64,000 nt of DNA from Ixodes scapularis (GCF_016920785.2 NW_024609846.1:105514831-105578830); one strand, 5' to 3'; shown: positions 1-11,461, counted from the first letter of the stretch. Notes: generated from the sequence alone by a model not told the origin. Numbers and translations are program-made.

Positions 1-1163
1 CGAACGGGGTCCTCCATCATCTCCGCCTTTCTACAAGGCGTCCGTGAAACGTTAATGGTTAAGAACTATTGCTATTATGTATGCTATTTCTGTTCGAAGA
101 AAGTTCCCAAATTAAATTTTCATCGCTTTTTTTTCTTGTTTGCTTAAAGGAAGGGAAGCAGGCCTCAATGTACGATTCTCAGTGCGTACCTTTAAACATA
201 ATATATATCTGATGGTATGTTGGGGGCCCAAGCAAGGTGAGGCTCATCAACAAAGCCGCGAAGGCATAACGACGTTAGAAGCAAGCCGAACTAGTGCCAT
301 TCGGTCGTAGCGCGAACGGGCGAAATGCGAATGGGTCCAGTTGCGAAAAACACGATTCGGATACTATGAGAATGTTCAAACGAGAAGGACCAAATGAGAA
401 TGGGTCGAAATGTGCAGGGTTCAAACGCGAATGGGACGTTTTGAGATACACCCAGGGAAGAGTGGGGAGAAATGGAAGGGTGGAAGGATTGGGGGCAGTC
501 AATATATTTATTCAATTAATATTACTAAAACGTTGATGAACTGCTCGATTGATGGCGACATTGGTAGTGGTACTTCCAACTATAATGCCCTACCAGCCTG
601 GCGTGGTGTATAGGTATGCCCACCGTTTGAGTCGGTGGTGGTCGTCATCTCGGTACTTAGAAGTAGCACACATTCTTTTTACCTCAGCGTTTTTAAGTTT
701 TCATTATAACCACGCGCTGGAATTAACTAGGATTGTATAGTCGCTGTCCATGCTATAGACATCATCTGTGTCATCATTAGAGTTGCTAAAATCTTGAAAA
801 TATGAGCTATTATTACTTACTGTGGATCTCTGTGAGACCTACAGAAATGTACATGATCATCACCTCGCAAGCCAACGTCATACCTGTCAGCACCTGCAGC
901 AAGAGGCAGAGAGATCGAAACACTTCGATCAGTGGCAAAGAAATCCGTTTTTGGGAGTTCGGTGTAAACGCACAATAGATAACAAAATTTAGAAATGATG
1001 GCCTGTCCGAGAAGGTGCCGCGAACTTTTTTTGCAACAGTTTTTTTTGTATACCGGTACCATTGTTAAACTCGTTACGATAGTTGTATATTTTTTTTTTT
1101 GCATTCAAAAAAGGGGACATTCTTTTTATGGCATTTTTAAGAAAGAAAGAAAAGGGTATATTC
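1..1163. other. Unassigned AT-rich intergenic DNA
   Basis: I see no gene, RNA or complete mobile element here. Between about 300 and 440 the motif GCGAATGGGTC recurs in degenerate form, which may be an old tandem repeat. The rest is AT-rich with A/T homopolymers, and the open frames are short and resemble nothing I know. Confidence 0.5.
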
Positions 1164-1531
1164 TTACACCCCTTGTCCCATATACGACCTCCCAAAACTT
1201 CCTTACGACGTACAACCCACTGACGTTGAACTGACGGTACCAACTTTCACGAGCGGCTTGCTAGCCGAGTGGTACAACGTATTAAAATAGCTAATGTACG
1301 CGTGACTGACTGCGAAGAAAGTAATCGGGGTCTTCTCGGCCCCATCGCAAAACATCAACGTTTTTTGTTGTTTTTTTGTAGTGTTTGATGCGCACTTTAT
1401 TTAGCTCCTTCAAAGTTCTATCGCACCGTTCTCAAGCCCCTCGTAAGAGTTGGAACCGTCAGTTAGACGTCAGTGCGCTGTATACGTCGAACTGAAGTTT
1501 TGGGGTGAATTATATGCGATAAGGGGTGTAA
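1164..1531. mobile_element. MITE-like element with ~110-bp terminal inverted repeats
   Basis: The segment from 1164 (TTACACCCCTTGTCCC...) is matched in inverted orientation by the segment ending at 1531 (...GATAAGGGGTGTAA). The arms run roughly 1164-1281 and 1420-1531 with scattered mismatches, and share internal blocks such as CCAAAACTTC, ACTGACG and AACTGACGGT. There is no coding capacity. The structure fits a non-autonomous DNA transposon. The ends are flanked by TTA/TAA, but a target duplication cannot be separated from the inverted repeat. Confidence 0.6.
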
Positions 1532-2249
1532 GGGCTACAACTGTTTTTTTTTTTAGAGCATACAAAATACCTATATCGACCGCGGTAGATGTTAAGTTAC
1601 GAGTATAAAGTGACAATCAGCCAACGAATTAAAAATATTTACGAATTAACCTTTGAAATAATAATTTTAGTTGGCACATTTCTATAAAGATGTGTTGCCT
1701 CTGCTGAAAGTGAGTCATAGCAGTTATTAGAATTCTTGCAACAAAAGTTTGCCTCGCGCTATTATTTGGCAACTTTTCGGCGAAATATCGAAATTAGGGG
1801 CAAAAAGAACGATGAACGTTCTAACCAGGAGGAAGTGATGTCAGCCTCCAGAGCGGGCGCGGGTAGCGAGTCCCCGCGAGCTAATAAGAATCATGTGGCA
1901 CTAGAAAAGATGCGCCCCTTACTCTGCTGTTTTCCTGCGCACAAAGCTTTCGGCTATTTTTTTTAATGCGTTACATTAAAACGCTCGTTTTGACAAAAAA
2001 AACAAAAAAACCGACGGTCTTTGACATTTGTCAGTGTCGGGGAGAGAGGGAGAAGGAAAGGGAGAGCGTGACGCGTGCGAAGCTCATATTGGTCCGGAAC
2101 GCTGACGTCAGCATTAGTTAACCTCTTCCTCTCTTCCCGGCGCGGTCAAACTGACAGACATCGCCGGGTTTTCGTCAAAACGAGCCCTTCCGTTTTCATA
2201 AAGTCACGCGCACAGCTGGCGGAAAGCCAGAGAGGAGGAGGCGCCGCGC
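1532..2249. other. Unassigned intergenic DNA
   Basis: No gene, RNA or repeat is recognised. It contains T-rich runs and a GA-rich stretch near 2040-2065. Short open frames at 1736-1966 and from 2075 have no features I can assign. Confidence 0.45.
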
Positions 2250-2473
2250 AACTCCTCATAGATAACAAAGCCGTAGCGCTGAATGAGATGGCGTCATCAG
2301 GGCAGGCCAACGATGTACACAGATGGGAAACGAGTGCTGCGTTAGCGCTCGGCTTCGCCTTTGAGTCAAGTTTGAGCCGAACATTGACGCAATCGTCGTG
2401 TCCAATCTGTGCCCAGCGGTGGCCTTATTTGATGACGCCATCTCACTCAGCTCTACAGCTTTCTTATCTAGGA
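2250..2473. repeat. Near-perfect ~224-bp fold-back palindrome
   Basis: The left arm (about 2252-2355) is matched in inverted orientation by the right arm (about 2365-2473). Shared blocks include GAGATGGCGTCATCA, AGATAACAAAGC/AGATAAGAAAGC and the GCGCTCGGCTTCGCC/GGCTCAAACTTGACTCAAAG region at the centre. The arms meet with almost no spacer, so a transcript could form one long hairpin. It is probably a fold-back MITE. The open frames on both strands here are consequences of the palindrome. Confidence 0.65.
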
Positions 2474-2557
2474 GGTCTGCCGTCGCCGGTTGTTCTTCGC
2501 TCCAAGTTTCCGCAGTTGCGGTGCGTGCATGGGCTATGATATGTGCGTGGGTGCGTG

Positions 2558-2638
2558 GATGAGGTTCCCTCCACGAATGATATGGATGAGGTTCCTTTCA
2601 CGAGTGATATGGATGTGGTTCTTTCCACAAGTGATATA
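2558..2638. repeat. Three tandem 27-bp units
   Basis: Three units of exactly 27 bp follow one another, each beginning GAT-GAG/GTG-GTT and ending ATATG or ATATA. A fourth partial unit begins GATGAC. Read on +, each unit encodes nine residues (DEVPSTNDM, DEVPFTSDM, DVVLSTSDI). No larger gene is recognisable around them. Confidence 0.6.
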
Positions 2639-2731
2639 GATGACCGCATATCCAAGGGCGTCGACGTACTCTGAGAGGCAGAGCACAAAAACGGATGAAA
2701 AATATTACAGGAATATCCATTGGTGGATTCC

Positions 2732-2955
2732 TAGGGAATGCGTTAGCATGACCCATAGGAAACGCCACACGTCCATTTTTGGGAAACGCTAACGCTGACC
2801 CCGTTACGAGACCAAAAAGAGGCAGCAAAAAGTGAAAAATTATCGAGAAAACACCAAAAGAGAAAGTCAAAGGAGAAACGTGAAGGTTTAGCGTTAGCGT
2901 TTGCCAAAGGGGAACGCGTGTGGCGTTTCCAAGGATCATGCTAGCGCATTCCCTA
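2732..2955. mobile_element. 224-bp MITE with long terminal inverted repeats
   Basis: The element starts TAGGGAATGCG and ends CGCATTCCCTA. The arms extend inward about 75-80 bp, sharing GGAAACGCCACACG and AAACGCTAACGCT in inverted orientation. There is no coding sequence. A clear target duplication cannot be separated from the inverted repeat. Confidence 0.65.
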
Positions 2956-3526
2956 AGTATCTCCCAATAAATCTTCCTGTACTTCTGTGAAATTTTGGTA
3001 TGGCGGACACTAGACTGCCTAAATTGACCAGAGAATAGCGCGGAGCTGAATGTAGGTGTCTGGATTTTAAGTACTAGGCGTATTTTGACGACGGTCAACA
3101 TATATCTAACATGAATGTGTCAGTTGAAGTAAACATTTTGAAAGGTAAATAGTAGATTTTAATTTATTAATTGGTTAATTGACGCTTTTTACTTTCTACC
3201 TAACGTTCACTGCAGTGAATAAAGGTTATTCTGAAGGAATCATGCACTTCTTTATTTCCAGTGTACTTTAAAAAAAATAGTTTTTCTTAGAACAGACATC
3301 TAGCTACCATGCATAATGCACGCAATTGGTTTGATAATTCGTTGATAGATCAGCTCAAGGTCTGTAATTTAAATCTTAATAAATCCAGATGTACTTTCCT
3401 AACTGTGCATCCCCACGGTGAACACACACTATGCGGCCTGCCACCCTGAATATATAGGTGTATGTCACATGAGAACTAATACACAAAACACAAACTTGCT
3501 CCTTTATGTAAAGGGTCTATACGCCT
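2956..3526. other. Unassigned AT-rich DNA
   Basis: No gene, RNA or repeat structure is recognised. Confidence 0.4.
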
Positions 3527-4745
3527 CGCAAGTGGGCTCATTTTCGTCTTCTGCGCATGAGAAAGGAAGTGGCGGTGACGTCAGAACGCTAAGCCCTGAT
3601 TGGCTGATCGTGACTCCCTATCTCAGCGTCGTCTGCTCCTTTGCAACCTCGTCTGCTCGCAACATCGTCTGCGTCTGTCTTACCTTTACTGCGACTTTCG
3701 GAAGGGCAGGTCTTTACTAGCGAGCTCGACTTCGCCTTTCAGAGAGAGCAGACGAAATAACTCGAGCAGTACGTTGTTTTTGTCTAACAACTAGAAGACG
3801 CGCATCAAGGAGGGAAGTCAAAGGACTCACTGGCGAGGTGTCCCGAGGCGCCGAGGCTTGGTTAGTGTCCGCAAGTTCCCTCCCAAATACTTTTTCCCTC
3901 CTTTCGCGTGCGTTAACGTCGTCTGCTTTACGTCTGCTAGTCAATGCGATGGCTGCTTTACCTTTCCTGCGTCTGTCGGAGTTTCACCGCTTTTTCACCG
4001 ACGAGAGTCACCGTTGCGTCGGGAAACAAGGAGATAACAAGAGGAAGAAATTGACCTCTTAATCTAAAATTTAGGTCAGCGATCAAAGTATAATACGGGA
4101 AGGGTTCACAAGGATCGCGCGGGCATATTCCGTTCAGCACGCCAGCCGGTCGTGGGCAGACTGTCGCCGAGTCGCTGAGCGCCTGCTAGGCCTACCTGCC
4201 AAACTCGCTTGGTCGCGTTCGGTGGAATCGTGGCCGTTGGAGCTTTTCCAGGGTGTTTGTGGATCCAGCGTTCTTGTTCGTCGTGGTCTGTTTCAAGTAC
4301 TTTTACTTTTTTTCTTGCTGCTTGAAGTCGGGACGCGTGAGAAGCGCAGGTAGAAAAATAAACGTCCGTGGGTCGTCGCGACCGCGACGCTGTCGGCCAT
4401 GCTGATTTGATCGTAAGAAGTGCGTAAGACAACTTCGGAGCTGTCGTAGGATTTCGTCGTAACCTGCTCAAAACTTACGAAAAATTCGTTTCGTGAATAC
4501 GAATTTGTTCTTAAGTTTTGCCTTACGCACATTTTTGGCGCAAGATCGTTTTGTGAACCTGGCCTCTGCACTTCCGAAAGTCGCAGGAAAGGTAAGACAG
4601 ACGCAGACGACGTTGCGAGCAGACGACGTTGCAGAGGAGCAGACGACGCTCAGATAGGGGGGCGCGATCAGCCATTCAGGGCTCGGCGTTCTGACGTCAC
4701 CGCTACCCCCTGCGCAAGAAGCAGACGAACTTGCCCTCCGCATAG
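3527..4745. mobile_element. 1.2-kb element with ~180-bp long terminal inverted repeats
   Basis: Bases 3530-3710 are matched in inverted orientation by 4573-4745. Shared stretches include GGTGACGTCAGAACGC, CAGCGTCGTCTGCTCC/GAGCGTCGTCTGCTCC and GTCTGCGTCTGTCTTACC. Near the outer ends the arms read GGGCTCATTTTCGTC and GGGCAAGTTCGTC. The core (3711-4572) has no transposase that I recognise. Long arms around a non-coding core suggest a non-autonomous DNA transposon. Arms of this length occur in Mutator-like elements among others, so I do not assign a superfamily. Confidence 0.6.
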
Positions 4746-5389
4746 GTTGGATTTGATGACCTTGATGCGCTCTACCCGCATCAAGTACGTCCAAAGCGGT
4801 TGTTAAATTATCTTAGGATCCTTAAGATCATTAATTAGATAAATTTAAGATCCTTGCTATGGCTATTGGTATCACCATTAGCGTTGAGTTGACTCCAAAT
4901 AAGGACGCGAGCAACTAAGTTCGACTCTGTCCAGGATCTTATCATTAGCCAACAATTACAATGAAGAATAGGACAATCTGAAACGCACATCTGGATATCT
5001 GCTGAACGGCAATTAAAAAAGAAAAGTAATTTTTAACATAAATATTGACAGTGAAAGTGTTCGTTGACAGTGCCATGAAATTAGGCACCCTGGAGGGCGG
5101 AACATTTGAGCATCGACAGGTGGCTAACCAAGTGCAACCGCCAACATTTCTATTCGCAGGTATGGCCCATTTCATGAATCGCCTCCTACGCTCTGGACTC
5201 GTAGTTAACTAGGCTTCAGAACCCTTCTCTTCATGCGGAGTGACTATCTTTTGCGAAATCTCTGACTTGAACCCATGTGTCCACACCATAGCACAATGAC
5301 TCGGGATGAGTTTTAGAACGCAGCTCTTAGGCGCCCTTTTCCGGCTTGAGCGGCGTCGCCGTCGCCGTCGGCGTAAATGCGCATTAATT
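4746..5389. other. Unassigned DNA with a GCCGTC microsatellite
   Basis: No gene is recognised. A short imperfect (GCCGTC)n run lies near 5353-5372. Confidence 0.4.
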
Positions 5390-5720
5390 TATGGGACGTT
5401 TCCCATAATGAGGTCACACGTGACGTCACGTGTGACGTCGCGAGTGCAAAATTCTCCTGTCAAATATGGTGGGAAATGTTTCCCTTAATTTTAACGGGAA
5501 TATTTCTCCGCTACATTTAGAGGGGAAATATTACCTTTGTTACGTCACACGTGACGCCACTCAACCCGGGAAAATATTCCAGCTAAGTCGAGCGGAAAAG
5601 ATTTCCACTAAATTTTCCCGCTAGATTTAGCGGGAACATTTTACCCTCGTGAAGCGACACGTGACATCACGTCTGACGTCACACGTGACTTCACACGTGA
5701 CCTTCTCCATACCCTCCCCT
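5390..5720. repeat. CACGTGACGTCA-rich palindromic patch with AT-rich spacers
   Basis: Two motif types alternate. One is a run of palindromes such as CACGTGACGTCACGTGTGAC near 5417 and 5657. The other is an AT-rich segment with imperfect inverted repeats such as CCCGCTAGATTTAGCGGG (5627-5644). TGACGTCA and CACGTG are the cores of CREB/ATF and E-box sites, but in a repeat-derived context their number does not prove regulation. Confidence 0.5.
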
Positions 5721-5914
5721 CCTCCCCCTTAAAAGGTGCGCTCTAATTCGGCATTACAGAGAATTGTAAACGTCTTTCATTATTTCTTTCTTTATAATGA
5801 CACAATTACTTCGAATGGCGTCGAAGAATCGTCCAGTTTCATAAGACCCGTTTAGTCGCTCTTGTAAAAACATTTATAGGATAATAATCGAATTCGAGGC
5901 TCCGTGGTTTCTGT

Positions 5915-6060
5915 GCGGGTTTCGATCTGGATAGGCATCGTACCGGCATGCTGTCGCGTGGTGCACGTTAAAGGCCCCAGGCTAGCAGTTGTACTGCACT
6001 GGCTGAATTCCTCTCATACAGCTGGGAGACAGGTCGCTCGTTGAGGCAGACTAAGTTCTA
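5915..6060 (+). mobile_element. 5'-truncated tail of the tRNA-derived SINE found intact at 36957-37261
   Basis: The segment matches the body of the SINE at 36957-37261: the GTTTCGATCTGGAT region, TGGTGCACGTTAAAG, CCCCAGGCTAGC and GTACYGCACTGGCT occur in the same order. The tRNA-like head with the A and B boxes is missing. It is an inactive fragment. Confidence 0.7.
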
Positions 6061-6509
6061 GGCTGTATAAACATACAGACAACCCGATTTTTTTTTTTTT
6101 TTACTGCTCTTCAAAAATTGAAATGGATTGTAAGACGCCTTATGTAAGTACTTTTTGTTTTTGTGTTAATATATGAGTATATTGAGGTTTTATAAAATAT
6201 CATAGGTAAAAAAAAAGTCCCCAGATTTTTTTTTCGTGGATACGGGAGATTGGATTTTTGTTTTATTCTTATCTTGAATATAACGTGTAATGTATTAGAA
6301 ACACGCAGCAGATTTGCTGTTTTCTTTTCTGGGTTGAGTATAATTAAGTTGTCACGCTAAATAACTTGGTATGTGAAGATATCTGCCCTAAGAATAACTT
6401 GTTTCTCTCTCAAACAAATGCATGTTTTTGAGAACATCTGTGGACGAAAGTTAGGCTTTGAGTCGAGCGTGCGTTCGAGGACGCAGTTCCCGGTGAATAC
6501 TTCGGGACA
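6061..6509. other. Unassigned AT-rich DNA
   Basis: T-rich homopolymers and AT-rich sequence with no gene or repeat recognised. Confidence 0.4.
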
Positions 6510-6517
6510 GCTATAGC

Positions 6518-8651
6518 CAGACTTGTACACGTTACCGAAAAATAGTAAGGAATTACATTTACATTTACTCAAGGTTAAATTCTAATTTATTACAATTACC
6601 TTCCCATAAAAGTAACGGACCGTTACCCCCGAAAGTGGTCCGTTACTTTCGTGGCGTTACTTTCTAGAATATTTCCTCAAGTAAGAAACAAAGGGCAGAG
6701 GGTTATTCAAGTTCTTATTGTTGTAACCTGTTTCACTTAATGACCTTGAGTATTTTGAGCAACAGCTGGCTCTCGAAAGTCTCGTCAGACATTTTGCGTT
6801 ATTTCTTACTCAATATGTCGACTGCTACGCTGAACACCCTCAGAACTGAGGCACCGGATGGGAGTGCTGTATTGTTGAGGCACCGGATGGGAGTGCCGTA
6901 TTGTTCCTCACGAATGCTTCATTCTCTGCACTGAGCTTCTTCAGCGAAGTACAATTTACCTCGAACATAGAACAAAGCTTCGTCGTTGCAGCCGTTGCCC
7001 GATATACCAGAGTTTTAGTAGATCGTTCCGATACCTCCGATGCCTCCGATAACGATATGATGCATGCGCAAAGGCGGCGACGGGGTATCGGGTATCGTTA
7101 TCGGAGTCATCGGACCGATCTCCTAAAATTCTGCATTGTCTAAATCGCGAAGCTGTGGAAGTCTCGTACATCTAGCCAAAACTAGAATGAGAATTGATTT
7201 ATGTCCATCTTATTACCGACATATATTGCCAGACAATAGCAAAACATAGTTGTAACAGCAAGGGGATAATTAAGTAATAAAATAAGGTTTGGCTCAATAT
7301 CTTCTTCCTTTGGTTCTGAACAGGTCGAGCCTCGGTTGAGACGTTGGTGAATAAAAAAAAAAAGTTTCCACTGTATAAGTTATAAAAAAAAAGACACTCA
7401 TAGGAACAATTAATTATAACGTCAGTTAAAACAGGAAAATGTAAACGCACGTTTGCCGTGTGTACCTTTCTTGGTGCCGTTCAAAAACGCACGAAGCACG
7501 AACCGACTGCAGTTTACTCCGGTGTTCTCCGGATAGATATCCGCTGATGCCACGGGCAGCGAAGGGCAGAGTACTAAGTAAGCCGCGCTATGGACCCACT
7601 CAAGAGTTTCACTCTCTCCTCAAGCCCAGAATATCAAGTCTGCGTCAGCCACCATTATGTTTTATTTGTAAAAATATTTGCTTGAGATAAAATGCGTCCT
7701 GCTGGGGCAAAACAGGAAGAAGAAGAAAGGAAGACTATTACCATTTTCCAAACGCTCGCAAAAAGCTGACTCACAAAAAGGGTGACTGGGATGGAGATAA
7801 CCTGGCTGGAATTCACAAATAAAGTGGGCCAACCCAAGAAGTTGTACTACAAAGAAGTAAGTAGCTAATAAAACAGTGTCAAATAATATAAAAGATGCAG
7901 AAAAAATACATCCTATTTCCTAAGACAGTGGTTCTCAGCCATTGATGTTTCGCGGAACCCTTGTGAATCGGCAGGGATGATGGAGGACCCCGTGCATGGT
8001 GAGAGGAAGGGAAAGTATAGGTTATTTATAATAAAAAAATAATAAATGGACGTAATTAAGTGCTAGTCTGAAATAGACTTCTCTTATTCACTTATACACC
8101 AGAAAACGCACCCGAAAATTGGAACGCTTCTTCTCAATATAAAAAAAAAAAAACTTTTATTGCCGGGCTTCTTTGATGAAGCAGGGCTTCGCGGACCCCT
8201 ATTTGAGAACCACTGTGACCTAACAGATGGTAAGTGTGCCGGAACGAACGAGGATGTTTGCGGCAATAACACCTTCACATATCACATCTCTTTTTGTGGA
8301 TTTTAAGGTAGACGGAGCGTTGTCTCGTGTTGTGACATTATGAAAACGGTCGTAGTCACTATCACCGAGAAGGACATTGTTGAATCTTGTCTGTGCACTT
8401 ACCGCCTCGAGCTTCTCGAAGAGGCACACAATCACTTGGTGTCCTCCTCTCCCCGTCTTCGATCGCAAAGAAAAAAAAAGAAGGGACTAAAAACAAAAGG
8501 ATATAAATTGCTCCCTCCCCCCTCCCCCTTTTTGTTTTTTTAGAAATGTTTGTTTGGATTTTTTGTTAGGGTCTAAAAAAAATAGATTCAGGAGCTTGGT
8601 GACGAAATTACAAGTAATTTCGTTACTTGTAACGGATTACGTACAAGTCTG
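6518..8651. mobile_element. hAT-like DNA element, copy 1, complete, with 8-bp target duplication
   Basis: The element starts CAGACTTGTAC and ends with its exact inverse GTACAAGTCTG. GCTATAGC lies on both sides (6510-6517 and 8652-8659), an 8-bp target duplication as expected for hAT elements. Subterminal sequence is rich in GTAACG/CGTTAC. A second, older copy is at 29710-38437, interrupted by later insertions. Neither has an open frame resembling a hAT transposase, so the family seems non-autonomous. Copy 1 carries a ~500-bp segment (about 7790-8310) absent from copy 2, which includes the smaller element at 7926-8216. Confidence 0.75.
7926..8216. mobile_element. Small nested element with CAGTGGTTCTCA termini
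   Basis: The left end reads CAGTGGTTCTCA and the right end TGAGAACCACTG. Internal matching continues (GCGGAACCC/GCGGACCCC). This terminus is common among non-autonomous hAT elements in animals. I could not find a convincing 8-bp duplication, so the exact limits are approximate. Confidence 0.6.
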
Positions 8652-8659
8652 GCTATAGC

Positions 8660-9057
8660 TAGCGCACGGTGTCTCAAAAATACAAAAACGAAAATTTTTT
8701 TTATTTATTTTATATATAAACTACGCACTGCCCAGCGCTCATTCTCAGTCCAAATGTAGCGCTAGCGTGGTCCAAACTAGATTCCAAAATGTCAGCAATT
8801 ACCAGACCATCGTGATTGTTCAGGCAGCCAAAACAACAACAAAAACGCAGCTGGACGTTTTCATATGAGATCGAACAATTATGTCCGGTGACCATTTTTA
8901 ATTTCGATGAAAAAGTATATTTTGCTGGCTTTATGCCCAGAAGAATATAACCTATCCTTGTTAAAAAAAGAAAAAATTGTCTTCGCGAAAAAAAAATTGT
9001 AAGCACCCTCTCCGTCACGAGCGTGTTTTGCGTATCGCGCGATGTTGACATTTTGGG
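8660..9057. other. Unassigned DNA between repeat blocks
   Basis: No gene is recognised. Open frames on the minus strand lack any familiar motif. Confidence 0.4.
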
Positions 9058-9297
9058 CGGCTTCCCCAAAAACACTGTTCTGGCTACGTGTCTAGAAATA
9101 TTCACTGACAAATTAGGCACAGGAAAGATGGACAAAAAGTATTAATCACCAAGTATTAGAGTAGTTATTTTGAGAAAAAAAAAATCGCAAACACGGCACA
9201 TCCGCAATAACGCGCTGGATTAAATATTATTTTTCTCCGTATCTATAAAAGCTAAGGTCTTCAAACTTTGCCAGTGTGTTGCCCTGTATATAGTTCA
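9058..9297 (+). repeat. ~240-bp dispersed repeat, copy 1
   Basis: This block is repeated in the same orientation at 11462-11700. Shared stretches include ACTGTTCTGGCTAC, TCGCAAACACGGCACA and CTTTGCCAGTGTGTTGCCCT. There is no coding content. The flanking block 9325-9512 is instead inverted relative to its partner, so the two loci share parts in rearranged order. Confidence 0.65.
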
Positions 9298-9324
9298 CCT
9301 TTGCAAAGCCACCGGAGCGACTTT

Positions 9325-9512
9325 GCAAACAGATCCGCCTACAGCCTAGCCGGTAACATGATATAGGAAGTATGGCGCGGCAAAAACACGGACCTGCGCC
9401 GCCTTTGAGCGCCAATAGATCCGCCGCCGTGAAGGGCCGCACAACGCGTAGAAGATAAACGATTATTAAAAACAAATATATTCCGATTGCCTGAGATCGT
9501 TTGTATTGGGCA
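9325..9512 (+). repeat. ~190-bp repeat, inverted relative to 11152-11350
   Basis: The reverse complement of 11152-11350 matches this segment: GCGACTTTGCAAAC, GTAACATGRTATAG, CTGCGCC, GCGCCAATAGATCC and GGCCGCACAACGCGTA are shared. It has no coding content. The element class is unknown. Confidence 0.6.
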
Positions 9513-11151
9513 TTTTTAGATAAGGTCGAACGACCATGTCCGGCCCACATTTTTTTTATTTTGATTAGAGGATATATTTTTTACTTCTTGTGCAAGCGCA
9601 GAAACATATTCAAACTTTTTGCAGAAAATAAAATTTCTCTTGAGGAAAAAAAATATCACAAAGTCGCTGTCAGTATACGAGCATGTTTTCGCAACTTGCG
9701 TGAAAAATTTTGGATATTTATTAAAGAAAAAATGTTGTCATCTTAGGTTTAATATTTTTTTTTGTGCAGAGAATCTACATAAAATAAAAGGAGGTAAACA
9801 TGCATTATCGATTACGAAGCAATTCAGAGCTTTATGGGTCCGGATCTTGAAAGACTGGAAATTCAATTTTTTTTAATGATTTGGACGCGTCTGTTTTATA
9901 TTCGCATAAATTATCATTGAAATTAAAAGCCAATAACGGTTATAAAAATAAAAAAATAAATACACTGAAGTGTAGACAGGTTACCGATTTTGCAATAAGT
10001 GGAAAATCAGTTTAAAATGAAGGCCATCGTAATTTTTCTTCTACTTTTCGCAGACCCAGGCTCATAATCTGTCCTATCAGGCCCTTCAAAATACTTTGCA
10101 ATTTTTTTTTTTATTTTACAGGGTTTTAACTATACAGAATTGCCGTAACGGGAGTAGAGAAAGATAGGACGTTGCCGATTTCAAACAAGGGCAAGCAAGA
10201 GGTCGAAAAATGTAGGAAGTCTGTGAAGAGAAAGGACTGTGACTGGAGTTCGTGAAAAAGAAGAATTTATACAAAAGATTACACATCAGTTTGAAGCACA
10301 AGTCAACAATTTAAATACAGATTCTGGTATTAGAAAATTTCGGATCCTACTCTTCGTGGGGAGGCTGGGCTGCTGACGGCCAGGTTCAAGTAGGGATAAG
10401 AAAGAACACATGTTTAAAGTGGTACAATTGAAACTAGTTTAATTAATCAAGATTCTGTGCGCACATTCGGACCTTGTCGCGTGAATTCTTTCTGCCGGAC
10501 GCTGACCTGAGTTGGTCACGGCGCTCTCCTGGCACTCTGAAGAGGAACTTTTTTTTTTTTTCAGTTTTGCTTGTAGCGACCATTGTTCGTTTCTTCTCAG
10601 TGGAACCGCAAGCTCGCCACCTTGATCTGCTTTTGCAATCATAAGAGACTTTACTTTTAAAGATATATCTTTTCTGCGGCTACTGCTCTTCCTAAAACAG
10701 CTGTGGTTGCGAAGTGTCGGACCGCGTACACTGCCACAAGTGACAGGACTGAATTCCAGGCACAACGGAAACAGATTCCCAATCCTTTGCTTTCATGTCC
10801 CTGAACGCTTTGACGTCAGCTTTCGGGAGGTGGATTAGTTTCACGTTCGGCAGTTTAGTGTTCAGTGGGGCAACCATCTCTGACGGCGACTTCATCAACG
10901 ACTTGGTGGGCCGTCGGAGGCTGAGCAACGTTGCCTGTTGCTTGATACGACCCCCGATTCAATCGCAGGCACTCTTGCCATGTCAAGTTGTGGAAAAAAT
11001 ACACCTCGCTGACGTGGACTTGTGGCTCCGCAGCTCGCGTAGTTGGTACTTGTTCTTAAAGTGGTTTGCAGCACCATCGCTTACGTAGGTCACATGAACG
11101 TGCCCAAATTAGATTTCACGATTCTTCAAACCATTTTTCTTATAAATTAAG
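9513..11151. other. AT-rich region with an unrecognised minus-strand open frame (10692-10928)
   Basis: No gene can be assigned. The minus-strand frame at 10692-10928 has protein-like composition (for example KDWESVSVVPGIQSCHLW) and may be a degraded transposon-coded fragment, but I do not recognise the family. The remainder is AT-rich. Confidence 0.3.
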
Positions 11152-11350
11152 TTACAGACAATCTGATTCAATCGCGATTATTTTTCCTTTTTTTATGTAT
11201 CTTTATTTTATACGCGTTGTGCGGCCCCCCACGGCGGTGGATCTATTGGCGCTTACAGGTGGCGCAGGTTCATGTTCTGCCACGCCCTACTTTCTATACC
11301 ATGTTACCATCAAGGTTGTTGGCTGATTCGTTTGCAAAGTCGTTCCGATT
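11152..11350 (-). repeat. ~200-bp repeat, inverted partner of 9325-9512
   Basis: Reverse-complement match to 9325-9512, with TACGCGTTGTGCGGCC and GGATCTATTGGCGC as landmark blocks. No coding content. Confidence 0.6.
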
Positions 11351-11461
11351 GCTTGCTTTACGTCGCGTAGACTGAGACGCTATACGCCGGCTGTTGAAAC
11401 AGGCACCGCGAAGCATGTTACAGGGTGGCGCGCCTCGTACAACCGACACAAAAATGCCCAG

